Below, one piece after another: positions 54,040 to 63,787 of a DNA stretch of 64,000 nt (within the stretch, counting starts at the first letter, position 1; every line of letters begins with the position of its first letter). The position numbers were made by a program, and so were the translations under genes. The notes under the pieces are model-generated. The model was not told where the DNA came from. It ran no database searches and worked only from the letters and a program-made list of their open reading frames with translations. This DNA is from an uncultured Porphyromonas sp. (lineage in GTDB: Bacteria; Bacteroidota; Bacteroidia; Bacteroidales; Porphyromonadaceae), in assembly GCF_938023125.1 (NCBI RefSeq), contig NZ_CALHDW010000002.1:116839-180838 (forward strand), written 5' to 3'.

Positions 54040-54570
54040 CTAAAATAGTTGGGACAAAGTTTTTACGGGGTAGTATAGTGCAGACTCTTTGCGAATATCT
54101 TTTTCTTCTTCAGCAGCTTCTCTTTCTTCTTTTGATAGAGAAGGAGATTCGAGGGCGTTGCTTAACTTTTTGGTAAGGGTGGCAGCCGGAATAAATACCG
54201 AGTCTACAAAAACAAAGATGTAGCCGAGTACGGCAAGGGATGTGAGTCCACCTACCAAGCCTCCCAGCAACCTGTTGAATATCCCTAGGGGGGTAGCATT
54301 GAGGATTTTCGTGAGAATCTCACTTGCCAGATATACAGCTCCCAAGATAAGCAGGAAGGATAGGGCAATAGCTACAGAGTTTGATGTCTTATCACTTAGC
54401 TTTAGCAGAGAAGAAAATGCACCGCCTAGCCAGCTTGCTACCACCCCGGAAACCGCAATCCCAACCACAATAGCGACAAAGAAAGCAGCCTGATGTATAA
54501 ACCCTTTGGAGAAGCCCTTGAAGAGACATAGCCCGACGATAACAATAATAACAAGGTCTAACCAGTTCAT
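54040..54570 (-). CDS. CvpA-family membrane protein
   Basis: 176 residues with four hydrophobic segments: MNWLDLVIIVIVGLCLFKG at the start, then about 30-50, 65-90 and 100-125. The pattern and the FSKGFIHQ segment fit the CvpA family of small membrane proteins, linked in enterobacteria to colicin V export and envelope stress. The C-terminal 50 residues are charged and soluble. It lies between infB and sufB in the same direction, a placement I recognise from other Bacteroidota. Confidence 0.82.
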   Translation of the reverse strand: MNWLDLVIIVIVGLCLFKGFSKGFIHQAAFFVAIVVGIAVSGVVASWLGGAFSSLLKLSDKTSNSVAIALSFLLILGAVYLASEILTKILNATPLGIFNRLLGGLVGGLTSLAVLGYIFVFVDSVFIPAATLTKKLSNALESPSLSKEEREAAEEEKDIRKESALYYPVKTLSQLF

Positions 54571-54715
54571 TTCGTCTTAGTTATCAAGAATTAGCTATGC
54601 TCCGACAAACAATAAAAAGAGTTGCTGTGGGTGCCTGTTTTCGTGTAATACGTGAATAAGTACCTCAGTAACTCCTTTTATTATTCATATATGTGGAGAA
54701 TACTATTGTCAATCC

Positions 54716-54738
54716 CCCCTCGTGATAGGCACGAGGGG
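54716..54738 (-). terminator. Hairpin after infB
   Basis: CCCCTCGTG pairs with CACGAGGGG around a 5-base loop. The tail has no T run on either strand, so it may be an RNA-processing or stability hairpin rather than a terminator, and cvpA-suf could be read through it. Confidence 0.4.
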
Positions 54739-54754
54739 AATTTTGCTATGCATT

Positions 54755-57715
54755 TTAGAGTGTTTTCTTTACTTCGATCTCTTCGTAGGATTCGATAACA
54801 TCACCCTCGTGAAGGTCGTTGAAGCCCTTAATGTTGAGACCGCAATCGAGCCCAAGAGCCACTTCTTTCACATCATCTTTGAAGCGTTTGAGAGACTCAA
54901 GTTCCCCAGAATGTATTACAATACCATCGCGGATTACACGTACCTTGTCGGAGCGTTTGATCTTTCCTTCCTTTACAAGACAGCCGGCAATTGTACCCAC
55001 CTTGCCTATCGTAAAGGTTTGTTGTACGTCGAGTGATGCCGTAACCACCTCCTTGATTTCGGGAGATAGCATCCCTTCCATCGCACTCTTTACGTCTGCA
55101 ATTGCATCGTAAATAATAGAGTAGGTACGTATTTCTACACCTTGTTGCTCTGCATTCTTACGAGCTATGGCACTGGGGCGTACTTGGAATCCAATGATAA
55201 CGGCCTGCGATGCTTCTGCGAGTACAACGTCTGATTCTGAGATCTGTCCCACACCTCTGTGGATTACATTAACCCCAATCTCTTCGGTTGATAGCTTTTC
55301 GATCTCAGCCGATAGGGCTTCCACAGATCCGTCCATATCCCCCTTAATAATAAGGTTGAGCTCTTGGAAGTTTCCGATGGCAATGCGTCGCCCAATTTCG
55401 TCTAAGGAGAGCATCTTCTGAGTTCGGAAGCCTTGCTCTCTCTGTAGCTGCATACGGCGTGTTGCAATATCACGAGCTTCTTGTTCGCTCTCAAGTACAT
55501 TAAAGGTATCTCCAGCCGAAGGCGCACCATTGAACCCGAGTATGGTTGCAGGTACAGATGGCCCGGCTCCGCTTGCCTTGAGAGATTGATTACGCTCGTT
55601 GAACATCGCTTTTACACGACCATAATACTTACCTGCAAGGATGATATCCCCTACATGCAGAGTACCATTGTGTACCAAGATGTTGGAAACATAACCACGG
55701 CCCTTGTCTAGAGAAGACTCTATGATAAGCCCCTGAGCACGGCGGTTGGGATTGGCCTTTAGGTCGAGCATGTCGGCCTCGAGCAGTACTTTTTCTAGCA
55801 ATTCATTGACGCCGATACCCTTTTTCGCAGAGATCTCTTGGCATTGATACTTACCACCCCAATCCTCTACGAGGTAGTTCATAGCAGCAAGCTGCTCGCG
55901 GATCTTATTAGGATCTGCCCCTTGTACGTCTATCTTATTGAAGGCAAATACCATGGGGACACCTGCTGCCGCTGCATGGTTGATAGCCTCTTTGGTCTGA
56001 GGCATCACCTTGTCGTCTGAGGCAATGATAATGATCGCAATGTCGGTTGCTTGGGCACCACGAGCACGCATGGCCGTAAAGGCTTCGTGACCCGGTGTAT
56101 CTAGGAATGTGATACGGCGCCCGGAGGGAAGTTGTACATTGTAGGAACCAATGTGCTGAGTAATACCTCCGGCCTCACCGGCAATTACGTTTGATTTACG
56201 GATATTGTCGAGGAGAGAGGTCTTACCGTGGTCTACGTGTCCCATTACGGTTACGATAGGAGCACGAGGTACGAGGTCTTCTTCCTTATCCTCTTCTTCG
56301 TCTGCTTGGATGGCTTCTACCACTTCGGCACTTACAAACTCGGTTTCGAATCCAAATTCTTCTGCTACGAGTTTGATGGTTTCGGCATCGAGACGCATAT
56401 TGATAGATACCATCATATCAATACTCATACATGTGGCAATTACCTCATTCACAGGTACGTCCATCATGTTTGCCAAGTCGCTTACGGTTACAAACTCTGT
56501 GAGTTTGAGGATGCGGCTTTCTCTTTCACCGGCTTCCAGAGCCTCCTCGGCAGCTTGGCGAGCTGCGTCGCGACGATCTTTGCGGATACGTGCTTTCTTC
56601 TCAAAAGATGTCTTCTTACCTTGTAGGCGGGCAAGTGTTTCCTTTACCTGCTTTTGTACATCTTCTTCGGTAATTTCTTGCTTAGGAGCTATCGGTTTGT
56701 TGTTCTCCTTCTTGTTGCGTCTACGTTGATTATTGGGAGTAGAACCTTGGGGAGCCGCCCCGTTTTTATTGCCGCCAGAGTTGCGACGGACATTGGGATT
56801 TACCGGGTCGATGCCCTTTGCTGCCTCACTTTTTACATCAATAGCCTGTGAACCGATGCGTTTCCTTCGGCCTCTATTGCGTTCTCCCTTATCTGTTTTC
56901 TTGGGAGGATTGATGGTGTTTAAGTCGATTTTCCCGATAACTGTTACCCCCAATTCTTTGCGTTCCGAAGGACGATAAATCTCAGAATTGGAGTGGTTTT
57001 CTTCCCCCTTGGGAGCGGCTGGTGCCTCACTCTTAGGAGCTACGGGATCCACTGATTCTTTCTTTACTTCTTTCTCCTCTTTGTGTTGCTTGGGAGATGG
57101 CTTTTCTGCTTTTGAAACAGGATGAGGAGCAGAGACTTTCTTGGGTTCTTCTTTGGGCGCTTCTTTAGGAGACTCGCTTTTAGGGGCAACTATCTCCTTT
57201 ACTTCTACCTCTTTTTCCTGACTCGTTTTTGTAGAAGGGGCGGTCGTCTTACTCTCTTTAGCCTTAACAGGTGCTGTGGGAATATCTGAAGTCTCGGAAG
57301 TAGATGGGGTAGAGGAGTCCACAACAAGCTCTATAGGCTTATCATTCATAACGGCCTTGCCACTCTTATCGAGGTGACCCAATATTTTGAGTGTGGGAGA
57401 TTGCTCCGTCACATTGGTGGGAGAGTAGGGTTCGGAGGTCTCTTCTTTTGGTTCTTTTTCTGACTCTTGAGAGGGGGCGGGCTTTGTTGGTTTACTCTCC
57501 TTCTTTTTGTCCGCAGAGAACAGTGCGAGAAGCTTCTCGCCTTCCTCTTTCCCTATCTTGGGACGAAACTTGTCAATGATGAGTTGCGCTGTTTTTTTAT
57601 CGATACGCGTATTGGGAGTTGCACCCTTTGCAATACCGTGCTCCTCAAGAAATGGCTTGAGAGACCCTAATCCGATATTGAGTTCTTTTTGTACTTCCGA
57701 AAGTTTTATCTCCAT
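54755..57715 (-). CDS. infB: Translation initiation factor IF-2
   Basis: 986 residues. A long, low-complexity N-terminus rich in Lys, Glu, Pro and Ser (to about 400) leads to the G domain. Motifs are G1 GHVDHGKTS (about 489-497), G3 DTPGHEAF and G4 NKID, followed by domains II, III and IV. The first ~50 residues hold an IF2_N-like fold ([13 protein letters not shown]). IF-2 delivers initiator tRNA to the 30S subunit and promotes 50S joining. It sits between nusA and cvpA in the translation operon. Confidence 0.97.
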   Translation of the reverse strand: MEIKLSEVQKELNIGLGSLKPFLEEHGIAKGATPNTRIDKKTAQLIIDKFRPKIGKEEGEKLLALFSADKKKESKPTKPAPSQESEKEPKEETSEPYSPTNVTEQSPTLKILGHLDKSGKAVMNDKPIELVVDSSTPSTSETSDIPTAPVKAKESKTTAPSTKTSQEKEVEVKEIVAPKSESPKEAPKEEPKKVSAPHPVSKAEKPSPKQHKEEKEVKKESVDPVAPKSEAPAAPKGEENHSNSEIYRPSERKELGVTVIGKIDLNTINPPKKTDKGERNRGRRKRIGSQAIDVKSEAAKGIDPVNPNVRRNSGGNKNGAAPQGSTPNNQRRRNKKENNKPIAPKQEITEEDVQKQVKETLARLQGKKTSFEKKARIRKDRRDAARQAAEEALEAGERESRILKLTEFVTVSDLANMMDVPVNEVIATCMSIDMMVSINMRLDAETIKLVAEEFGFETEFVSAEVVEAIQADEEEDKEEDLVPRAPIVTVMGHVDHGKTSLLDNIRKSNVIAGEAGGITQHIGSYNVQLPSGRRITFLDTPGHEAFTAMRARGAQATDIAIIIIASDDKVMPQTKEAINHAAAAGVPMVFAFNKIDVQGADPNKIREQLAAMNYLVEDWGGKYQCQEISAKKGIGVNELLEKVLLEADMLDLKANPNRRAQGLIIESSLDKGRGYVSNILVHNGTLHVGDIILAGKYYGRVKAMFNERNQSLKASGAGPSVPATILGFNGAPSAGDTFNVLESEQEARDIATRRMQLQREQGFRTQKMLSLDEIGRRIAIGNFQELNLIIKGDMDGSVEALSAEIEKLSTEEIGVNVIHRGVGQISESDVVLAEASQAVIIGFQVRPSAIARKNAEQQGVEIRTYSIIYDAIADVKSAMEGMLSPEIKEVVTASLDVQQTFTIGKVGTIAGCLVKEGKIKRSDKVRVIRDGIVIHSGELESLKRFKDDVKEVALGLDCGLNIKGFNDLHEGDVIESYEEIEVKKTL

Positions 57716-57792
57716 TCTTATTTCTCCTCTATCCTCTATATATTATATCCTTCTAATTAATCTCGTTTTTATTATGTGCTACCTTTTGTTTC

Positions 57793-59160
57793 TTAAGCCT
57801 CAGGGGTTTCTGAGGGGAGAGTGTCATTGCTCTCAGAGTCTGCCTCCTCCACGGATTCTGCTTCAGATGTAGCTTCGGGGGCTGTAAAGCCGATGCGCTC
57901 AAGTTCCTCAGGATCAAACTCAGAGGATAGAACTTCTAATACATGATCCACAGTGCTCTCTTCGAGGTCTGCTTTTGAGATTAGCTCTGCACGAGGGATG
58001 CGTAGCACGCTCAAGGCTGTATTGCACCCGATGTTTTTGAGCACTTCTAGTACCCAATCCTCGATCTCGTCGTTGAATTCGTTGAGGAAAATATCCTCTT
58101 CGTCGTTCTCTTCTATGTCTCGGAATACCTCAATCTTGTACCCTGTTAGGGCGGATGCCAACTTAATATTAGAGGCATTCTTACCAATAGCCATGGGGAC
58201 CTCCTCGGGGCTCAGGTAGACTTCGGCCTTTAGCTCTTCGGGTAAGATCTCGATGGACGAAACCTTTGCGGGGCTTAAAGCTCGTTGTACGAAGAGGCTT
58301 GAGTTGGTGGTATAAGACATTACGTCAATATTTTCCCCCTTTAGCTCACGTACAATACCACGGATACGGCTACCATTCATACCCACACAAGCTCCTACGG
58401 GGTCAATACGATCATCGTAAGACTCTACCGCCATCTTGGCACGCTCTCCAGGGATACGAGCCACTCGCTTAATCGTGATAAGTCCATCGCCAATCTCTGG
58501 AACATTGAGCTCGAAGAGACGCTTTAGAAACTCTTGGCTGGTGCGCGATACATAGATTTTGATATTGTTGTTTTCGTAATCTACGTGGTCAATTACGGCA
58601 TGTACACTCTCACCTTTTCTGAAGTAGTCCCCAGGGATTTGCTCCGATTTGGGTAGGAGCAACTCGTTCCCCTCGTCATCTACAAGAAGAGCCTCGCGCT
58701 TCCATACCTGATAAACCTCAGCAGAAATCATTTGCCCAACACGCTCTTGGAACTTCTTGTATAGGTTCTCTTTTTGTAGCTCTAGCACCTTGCCTTGTAG
58801 GGCTTGGCGGAGGTTGAGGATGGCACGGCGACCAAAGGATGCAAAGTTGATGGAGTCTGTAACCTCACTGCCGATCTCGGCATCTGGGTCTAGTGGCAAA
58901 GCATCGCTCAGACTAATTTCCAAGTTAGGATTTTGCACGCTCCCATCGGCAACGACCATGCGATTACGCCAGATTTCCAAATCCCCCATCTCAGGACTTA
59001 CGATAATCGTAAAGTTTTCGTCTGTCCCAAACATCTTGGACAAAACGCTCATAAAGGCGCTTTTCAGTACGTTGATAAGGGTCTCTTTGTCGATATTCTT
59101 TAGTTCCTTAAACTCTGTCAGAGTTTCGGTCATGCTCGTGTGTGCTTGTTTCTGAGCCAT
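57793..59160 (-). CDS. nusA: Transcription termination/antitermination factor NusA
   Basis: 455 residues. The N-terminal RNA polymerase-binding domain (1-130) is followed by an S1 domain (about 135-200, VQVWKREALLV) and two KH domains, with VGACVGMNGSRIRGIVREL for KH1 and PMAIGKNASNIKLA for KH2. A helical segment and a very acidic C-terminal tail (EEADSESNDT) follow. NusA controls pausing, intrinsic termination and antitermination, and in E. coli it feeds back on its own operon. It lies between rimP and infB. Confidence 0.96.
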   Translation of the reverse strand: MAQKQAHTSMTETLTEFKELKNIDKETLINVLKSAFMSVLSKMFGTDENFTIIVSPEMGDLEIWRNRMVVADGSVQNPNLEISLSDALPLDPDAEIGSEVTDSINFASFGRRAILNLRQALQGKVLELQKENLYKKFQERVGQMISAEVYQVWKREALLVDDEGNELLLPKSEQIPGDYFRKGESVHAVIDHVDYENNNIKIYVSRTSQEFLKRLFELNVPEIGDGLITIKRVARIPGERAKMAVESYDDRIDPVGACVGMNGSRIRGIVRELKGENIDVMSYTTNSSLFVQRALSPAKVSSIEILPEELKAEVYLSPEEVPMAIGKNASNIKLASALTGYKIEVFRDIEENDEEDIFLNEFNDEIEDWVLEVLKNIGCNTALSVLRIPRAELISKADLEESTVDHVLEVLSSEFDPEELERIGFTAPEATSEAESVEEADSESNDTLPSETPEA

Positions 59161-59227
59161 AGGTCTATATCTGTGATAGTTTTGTATCCGTTGTATTGTT
59201 TCGTTTTACTTCGGTAGAAGTGGTCTT

Positions 59228-59701
59228 TTAATCGAAGTTGTATTTTACACTCTTAGTCTCGGAGTAGAGGATTCGGCACTCGCGTTGCTCGTAGCGTCTT
59301 TTGCTGTGCCTGCCATCGGGGGAGGGGATCATCTCCTCATATTGTAGCACAAACCCCTCTTGGTCGGAACTTAAGAGGATGCCATTGCGCTTCGTACCAT
59401 CTGAGAATAGTACTACGATAGGATCTCCTTGATGTTTGGCAAACTGACGCTCATTGCGGAAGGGGGCCGAGAGGCTCGCAGAGCCTACTTCTATGGAAAA
59501 ATCCTCATTATCACGGTCGAGTGCTGCCTCTATCCCCTTGCTGATAGCTCCGCAGCGTTCTATGGTTATCCCCGAGAGACTGTCGAGCTCAATCACGATG
59601 TCATTAGCCGGGCTTATGCTCAAAGAGACTACAAACTCCTCAGTAGCATCCAGCATCTCATCAAGCTTCTTTTGTACTATTTCTTCTGTTACACTCTTCA
59701 T
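59228..59701 (-). CDS. rimP: Ribosome maturation factor RimP
   Basis: 157 residues. The N-terminal domain has the ELDSLSGITIERCGAIS region typical of RimP, and the C-terminal SH3-like domain follows (IVVLFSDGTKRNGILLS). RimP helps 30S subunit maturation. It is the first gene of the rimP-nusA-infB-cvpA-suf series. A candidate promoter and terminator-like attenuator precede it. Confidence 0.9.
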   Translation of the reverse strand: MKSVTEEIVQKKLDEMLDATEEFVVSLSISPANDIVIELDSLSGITIERCGAISKGIEAALDRDNEDFSIEVGSASLSAPFRNERQFAKHQGDPIVVLFSDGTKRNGILLSSDQEGFVLQYEEMIPSPDGRHSKRRYEQRECRILYSETKSVKYNFD

Positions 59702-59789
59702 CTTTTGAGTCTATTCTGTGCTATGCCTCCTATTGGGGTGTCACGCAAACTCCCCGGCCCCTAGCCTCTTCCTTTTGCGAAAGGTCTAA

Positions 59790-59830
59790 AGACAAAAAGG
59801 AGGGAACCGCTGTTACGCATGGTTTCCTCC
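59790..59830 (-). terminator. Terminator-like attenuator in the rimP-nusA-infB leader
   Basis: GGAGGGAACC (59799-59808) pairs with GGTTTCCTCC (59821-59830), a 10-bp stem with one G-T pair. On the minus strand it is followed by CTTTTTGTCTTT. It lies between the promoter at 59885-59892 and the rimP ATG at 59701, so it would cut transcripts short before the operon. The leader start GGAACCG (complement of 59873-59879) can pair with the terminator's 3' arm CGGTTCC (complement of 59803-59809), offering an antiterminator. Confidence 0.6.
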
Positions 59831-59884
59831 ACCTACGTACCGGATGTAAAACGGAGTGTTACCTCATTCTACCGGTTCCTAGCG

Positions 59885-59892
59885 CAAAGGTA
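59885..59892 (-). promoter_or_regulatory. -7 box of the rimP-nusA-infB operon
   Basis: CAAAGGTA on the plus strand reads TACCTTTG, a perfect TAnnTTTG. Transcription would start near 59879, giving a leader of about 178 bases. No clear -33 TTTG is seen. Confidence 0.5.
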
Positions 59893-60428
59893 CAATGAAA
59901 AATTGGATTGCCCAACTTTCTAGGCTATTATTCCTGATTTTCAGATTCTAGCATCCTGCCTAATGGTGGAGGAAATGTCTCGAGAAAAATTCATTTATAG
60001 TCTTCTCTCCCTAAATAGATCTCTCCTTCTCTACATAATACAGATGTCTCCTTATATAATATGGTGTCTGATACGAGGAATGAAATAGGGTGGGATTGTA
60101 ACACTTTCTTTGGAGGCTTACTCTTATCTGTATAAGGCATAGTATTGTCTCTTGTGCCGATTGAGTAATAGATGTTCGGGAACCCTCCTTTTGAGTGTTG
60201 AGGAAAGAGGACGGAGTGCTGATGCAATTGTCTTGGCAAACTGAATGTTTTTTTTTCTCCTTTCTTTATACATTTTGCATGGGGAATAATATTCACAAAT
60301 GTGTCTCGAAACACTGCTTTTTGTCGGTCTATTACGCTTTTAGGTATTGATCTGTTTCGTTAGATTGTATTCTTTTCAGTTTGTGGAATTCTTTATTCTC
60401 GCCATCTCTGGTTGTTTTTATTAATGAA
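59893..60428. other. Gene-free stretch between divergent units
   Basis: No gene is supported in about 535 bases. A minus-strand open frame at 59991-60314 (107 codons) has no recognisable pattern, and its composition is that of intergenic DNA. The region separates the rimP operon (minus) from the lipoprotein pair (plus). Confidence 0.45.
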
Positions 60429-60460
60429 TTTGGCAGGTTATTACAAAACTACTACTTTTG
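60429..60460 (+). promoter_or_regulatory. Promoter of the lipoprotein pair, full Bacteroidota consensus
   Basis: TTTG (60429-60432), 20 bases, then TACTTTTG (60453-60460): both boxes and the spacing match the consensus. Transcription would start near 60467, with a leader of about 110 bases. Confidence 0.72.
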
Positions 60461-60577
60461 GTCCGCTAGGTAATAACAAGTGACATGAGAGCCATGCTCT
60501 GTAGCTCGTAAAAGTGCAGATGGGTTGAGCGGAGTGCATTGTGGCACAGATTACTTGGTAGATAGAGATAAAAAACT

Positions 60578-62233
60578 ATGGAACAATTGAAAAAGAAAGT
60601 ATCGTTTGCAGGATTTTTAATCCTTGCTTGGAGTGTTTTCACTTTTGCCTTTACGGCATGCACACCTTCGGTGGCTCCTACCCCTACCCCTACTCCAGAT
60701 GGCCCTAACCAAGGGGAAGAAGTGCCCACGGCCGAGCCTATTATCGTTCTCGACAAAGAGGGAAAACTGGCACAACTGCCCGTCCCCTTTGCTGATTTTA
60801 CTGCTGGAGAAAAGGAACTAAAAGCTTGGGAAGCCAAGTACAAGTCTACCCTTAAAGACGAAAAAGTAGAGGATGGTCATAAGGTTTATCGGTATGAACC
60901 CGGAGAAAACGAAGAGCCTAAGGATAAGAAGGTACAAGTACTTCGCCGCTATGAGATAGAGCAAGAGGGTAGAGGAATGCTCAAGAGTGCTGCAATCATA
61001 ATGCGGGGAGATCTCCTTTTTGAGAATACGGATAATCTAAGAGAAAATGTGCAGGACATCCTTGAGAATCAGGGGTATGAGGCAATCGAAAAGAATATCT
61101 ATCAAGGAGATAAGTTCATCGTAATGTTCCAACCCTTGAGTGCTCAGCTTGCAACCATCATGTACCTAAAGAGCACGAAAGCTCCATCAGAAAAATTTGA
61201 TGCTACGCGTAAAGATTTCCCTCTTTGTGACGTGGCATTTGCTAGCCTTACCCCCGAAAAGATCAAAGAGCACGAAGCAAAGGTGGGGCGTATCTTCGTA
61301 GAGAAGAGTAGTACCAACGGCAAACTTGTATTTGTTGCCAAGAAGAACAATACACATAATCTGCAGATCGTTTCGTACAATCTTAAAGCGGAAGGCCAAG
61401 CTCTCCCGAGTATCGTATGTAACTCTGTTTCTCTCTCTCAGAATGTCTTCAATAACGATGCTTCTGTTGCCGATTACTTCATAAAGAATGGCTTTCCCAA
61501 GCCAACTCTAAAGGGGGATATGCTCCTAAGTGATAACGAATTCTATACTCTTGCGATAGGATTCATTGGGGCTAATTCTACCATTACACTATTCCCTAAG
61601 GCAGGCAAGATAACCCCATCAGAAGAGTATGATAGCTTTATGCCCTATACAACATTTCGGGAGTCTATAAAACTGGATGGACCTATTGCCGCTTTCGAAA
61701 AGGGACGTGGCCGCCTTCCCGAGTTTACGGATTCTCTCTCGGGTGAATACGGATTTGAGCCTGCTAAACTAACCCTCTCTCTTACGGTGGGAGAGAAGCT
61801 TCCTCTCGATGTTATTGGTTGGACTTACTATGGTGCAAACGTAGATTATGATGAGCCTAAGGAGGATGCTTATAAGTACTATGAGTGCGACATGGACTTT
61901 GTAAAACGCTTTGGCGAAAATGCCGATTTCGCCGATTTTACGAAGATGATGACAGCTTGGGGCTTTGTTCTCTCTAAGGACAAACAGCATACACGCGGCC
62001 AGTATTCTGCCAAGGATACTTGGGAGTTTACAAATAAGACTCTGAAGATAGATGCCATTGTTACTAACTACTTCTGGATTGAGAGTGATGGTAAGGAAAC
62101 GCCTCAAGGGGGTACTGCTCTTATCCTATTCAAGAGCTCCTCTGCAAAGTCCAAGGCCTTCCGTAAATCTATTGATAAGCGTGCCGAGATAAAGATGCGC
62201 CGTGCTAAGCATCGCACATACACTAGAAAGTAA
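60578..62233 (+). CDS. Unrecognised lipoprotein with repeated modules (paralogue of the next gene)
   Basis: 551 residues. The signal peptide ends at Cys28 (FAFTAC), followed by a Thr/Pro linker (TPTPTPTP), as in surface lipoproteins. The rest is soluble and beta-rich. Segments such as KDFPLCDVAFASLTPEKIKE, SVADYFIKNGFPKPTLKG and FTKMMTAWGFVLSKDK recur in related form both within this protein and in the downstream lipoprotein, so both are built from shared modules. The last 30 residues are Arg/Lys-rich. No family is recognised and no enzyme motif is seen. It starts the operon with the consensus promoter at 60429-60460. Confidence 0.75.
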   Translation: MEQLKKKVSFAGFLILAWSVFTFAFTACTPSVAPTPTPTPDGPNQGEEVPTAEPIIVLDKEGKLAQLPVPFADFTAGEKELKAWEAKYKSTLKDEKVEDGHKVYRYEPGENEEPKDKKVQVLRRYEIEQEGRGMLKSAAIIMRGDLLFENTDNLRENVQDILENQGYEAIEKNIYQGDKFIVMFQPLSAQLATIMYLKSTKAPSEKFDATRKDFPLCDVAFASLTPEKIKEHEAKVGRIFVEKSSTNGKLVFVAKKNNTHNLQIVSYNLKAEGQALPSIVCNSVSLSQNVFNNDASVADYFIKNGFPKPTLKGDMLLSDNEFYTLAIGFIGANSTITLFPKAGKITPSEEYDSFMPYTTFRESIKLDGPIAAFEKGRGRLPEFTDSLSGEYGFEPAKLTLSLTVGEKLPLDVIGWTYYGANVDYDEPKEDAYKYYECDMDFVKRFGENADFADFTKMMTAWGFVLSKDKQHTRGQYSAKDTWEFTNKTLKIDAIVTNYFWIESDGKETPQGGTALILFKSSSAKSKAFRKSIDKRAEIKMRRAKHRTYTRK

Positions 62234-62256
62234 GAAAATTATAATCTGGATACAGT

Positions 62257-63675
62257 ATGAAAACAAGGTTTTTATTGACCCTTATCCTAGGGGTATTCCC
62301 CTTGGTTTCGCTAGGGGGCTTTACAAGTTGTGACAGGGCAGTACCTGGCGTAGACCCAAGGATAGATCCTAAAGAGGATGCCCTTACAATCTCTTCTAAT
62401 GAAGTTGCTTTTGAAGCAATGGGAGGAACGAAGGTTTTGGATGTTGAGACCAATGTGGAGAAGGTGGAGACTAGGTGTGAGGCAGATTGGCTCACAATCG
62501 TCTACGCTCAGAAGCATTTGACTCTTGCGGCCACTGCCAATGACGCAATCCAATCTCGTGAGACTGTACTCAAGGTAATCGCTGGAACTGCTACCAAAGA
62601 GATAAGGGTCTCACAAGCGGCAAAGGTGAATAGTAATCCCACTCCAAGTGGCTTTGTGGCAGATGCCAAAGACTTTCCTCTCTTCCTCAAGAAGAATATA
62701 GATAAGTACACCGATGCTGAGATTAAAGACTATGAGCAGAAATTGGGTCTGCGTCCTACTTGTAATCCTCAGGGAGGAAACCTTGAGTTTACTACGACGC
62801 CCGAGACACAGGGTAGAACTAATTTCTACCGGGTTGTCTATGAGCGTGTAGGAAAGAATGTTGATATCGTAGCTTACTCCAAGAGTGTAAAAAGCGTGGA
62901 GTCGCTAGAGGAACCTGCGAAGAAGCAGTGGCTCGAAAACAATGGATTCTCTTTTGTAAAGACGGTGACTTACTCAGGGCTTACTGTGTATAACTATACG
63001 AATAAAGAGCAGGGATTCACCCTTCTTGTTGCCGCAAGAGGAAATTCTGAATGTTTCTTTGTCTTTACCTATGGTACGTCTGGAGGCGATGCCCCTGCTC
63101 CCGATCCTAATAAAAAGCGTGAGGCTCTCTATATCCCATTTTTTGAGGCTTTTGGTAAGCCTATATCGGGGGATAGCCCTATCATCCAGTTAGAGAAAAA
63201 CCGTAAGTTTAAGGCAGAGTTTAAGGCTGGAGATCTCTCTACAACTCCCCCTGTACAGCCCGAGATTATGGCGCATCCTCCCTTTGATGTAGAGTATGCT
63301 CGCCCTAATGGTGCCGGTAAGGCCGGTATTTCTTCCATCTCTTACTCTAAGACCAAAGCAGATACAGAGGATGTGGTGACCATTATTTCGGTAGGGTTTA
63401 ATACAGCTTGGAACAAGACTCAAATTAGCGATGATGCTCTCTTTCGTGAATTCCTTCATGGGAATGGCTTTGAGTTTAAGTCGCAAGAGAATGTCAACCA
63501 GTACATGATGAAGGGGACTCTTTACACCTATTATAATGCTACGAATAAGGTGCTAGCTTCTTACTTTATAGATAAGTCCGGAGCAAGCTATGCCTCTTCT
63601 TTTGTTACTTTTACACAAGATGATTCGTTTAGCTCTGCAGCTCGATTGAGAGAAGTGGTGCTCCGAAGAAGATGA
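62257..63675 (+). CDS. Unrecognised lipoprotein with BACON-like domain and repeated modules
   Basis: 472 residues. The signal peptide has Cys25 (GGFTSC, a weak lipobox). Residues about 42-120 look like a BACON/Ig-like domain (LTISSNEVAFEAMGGTKVLD, CEADWLTI, ATKEIRVSQAA), usual in Bacteroidota carbohydrate- or mucin-binding proteins. The rest has modules shared with the upstream lipoprotein: KDFPLFLKKNIDKYTDAEIK, KQWLENNGFSFVKTVTYSG and FREFLHGNGFEFKSQEN. It is probably surface-exposed; the ligand is unknown. It lies 23 bases after its paralogue. Confidence 0.75.
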   Translation: MKTRFLLTLILGVFPLVSLGGFTSCDRAVPGVDPRIDPKEDALTISSNEVAFEAMGGTKVLDVETNVEKVETRCEADWLTIVYAQKHLTLAATANDAIQSRETVLKVIAGTATKEIRVSQAAKVNSNPTPSGFVADAKDFPLFLKKNIDKYTDAEIKDYEQKLGLRPTCNPQGGNLEFTTTPETQGRTNFYRVVYERVGKNVDIVAYSKSVKSVESLEEPAKKQWLENNGFSFVKTVTYSGLTVYNYTNKEQGFTLLVAARGNSECFFVFTYGTSGGDAPAPDPNKKREALYIPFFEAFGKPISGDSPIIQLEKNRKFKAEFKAGDLSTTPPVQPEIMAHPPFDVEYARPNGAGKAGISSISYSKTKADTEDVVTIISVGFNTAWNKTQISDDALFREFLHGNGFEFKSQENVNQYMMKGTLYTYYNATNKVLASYFIDKSGASYASSFVTFTQDDSFSSAARLREVVLRRR

Positions 63676-63694
63676 ATATTGGGTTAGATTAGTG

Positions 63695-63740
63695 AGGTTG
63701 TTACTTCTCCTATCGTGATAGGTTTGAAGTAATAACCTTG
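63695..63740 (+). terminator. Hairpin after the lipoprotein pair
   Basis: AGGTTGTTACTTC (63695-63707) pairs with GAAGTAATAACCT (63725-63737) over 13 positions with one G-T pair, enclosing a second small stem. The T run after it is weak (TGCTCTTCG), so termination may be partial. Confidence 0.45.
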
Positions 63741-63787
63741 CTCTTCGCCTTCTAGAATAGGAACGAAAAACAAACTAACTTTTAATT

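Noticed and set aside
59991..60314. Minus-strand open frame of 107 codons
   Set aside because: Intergenic composition, no protein pattern, and it lies between divergent promoters.
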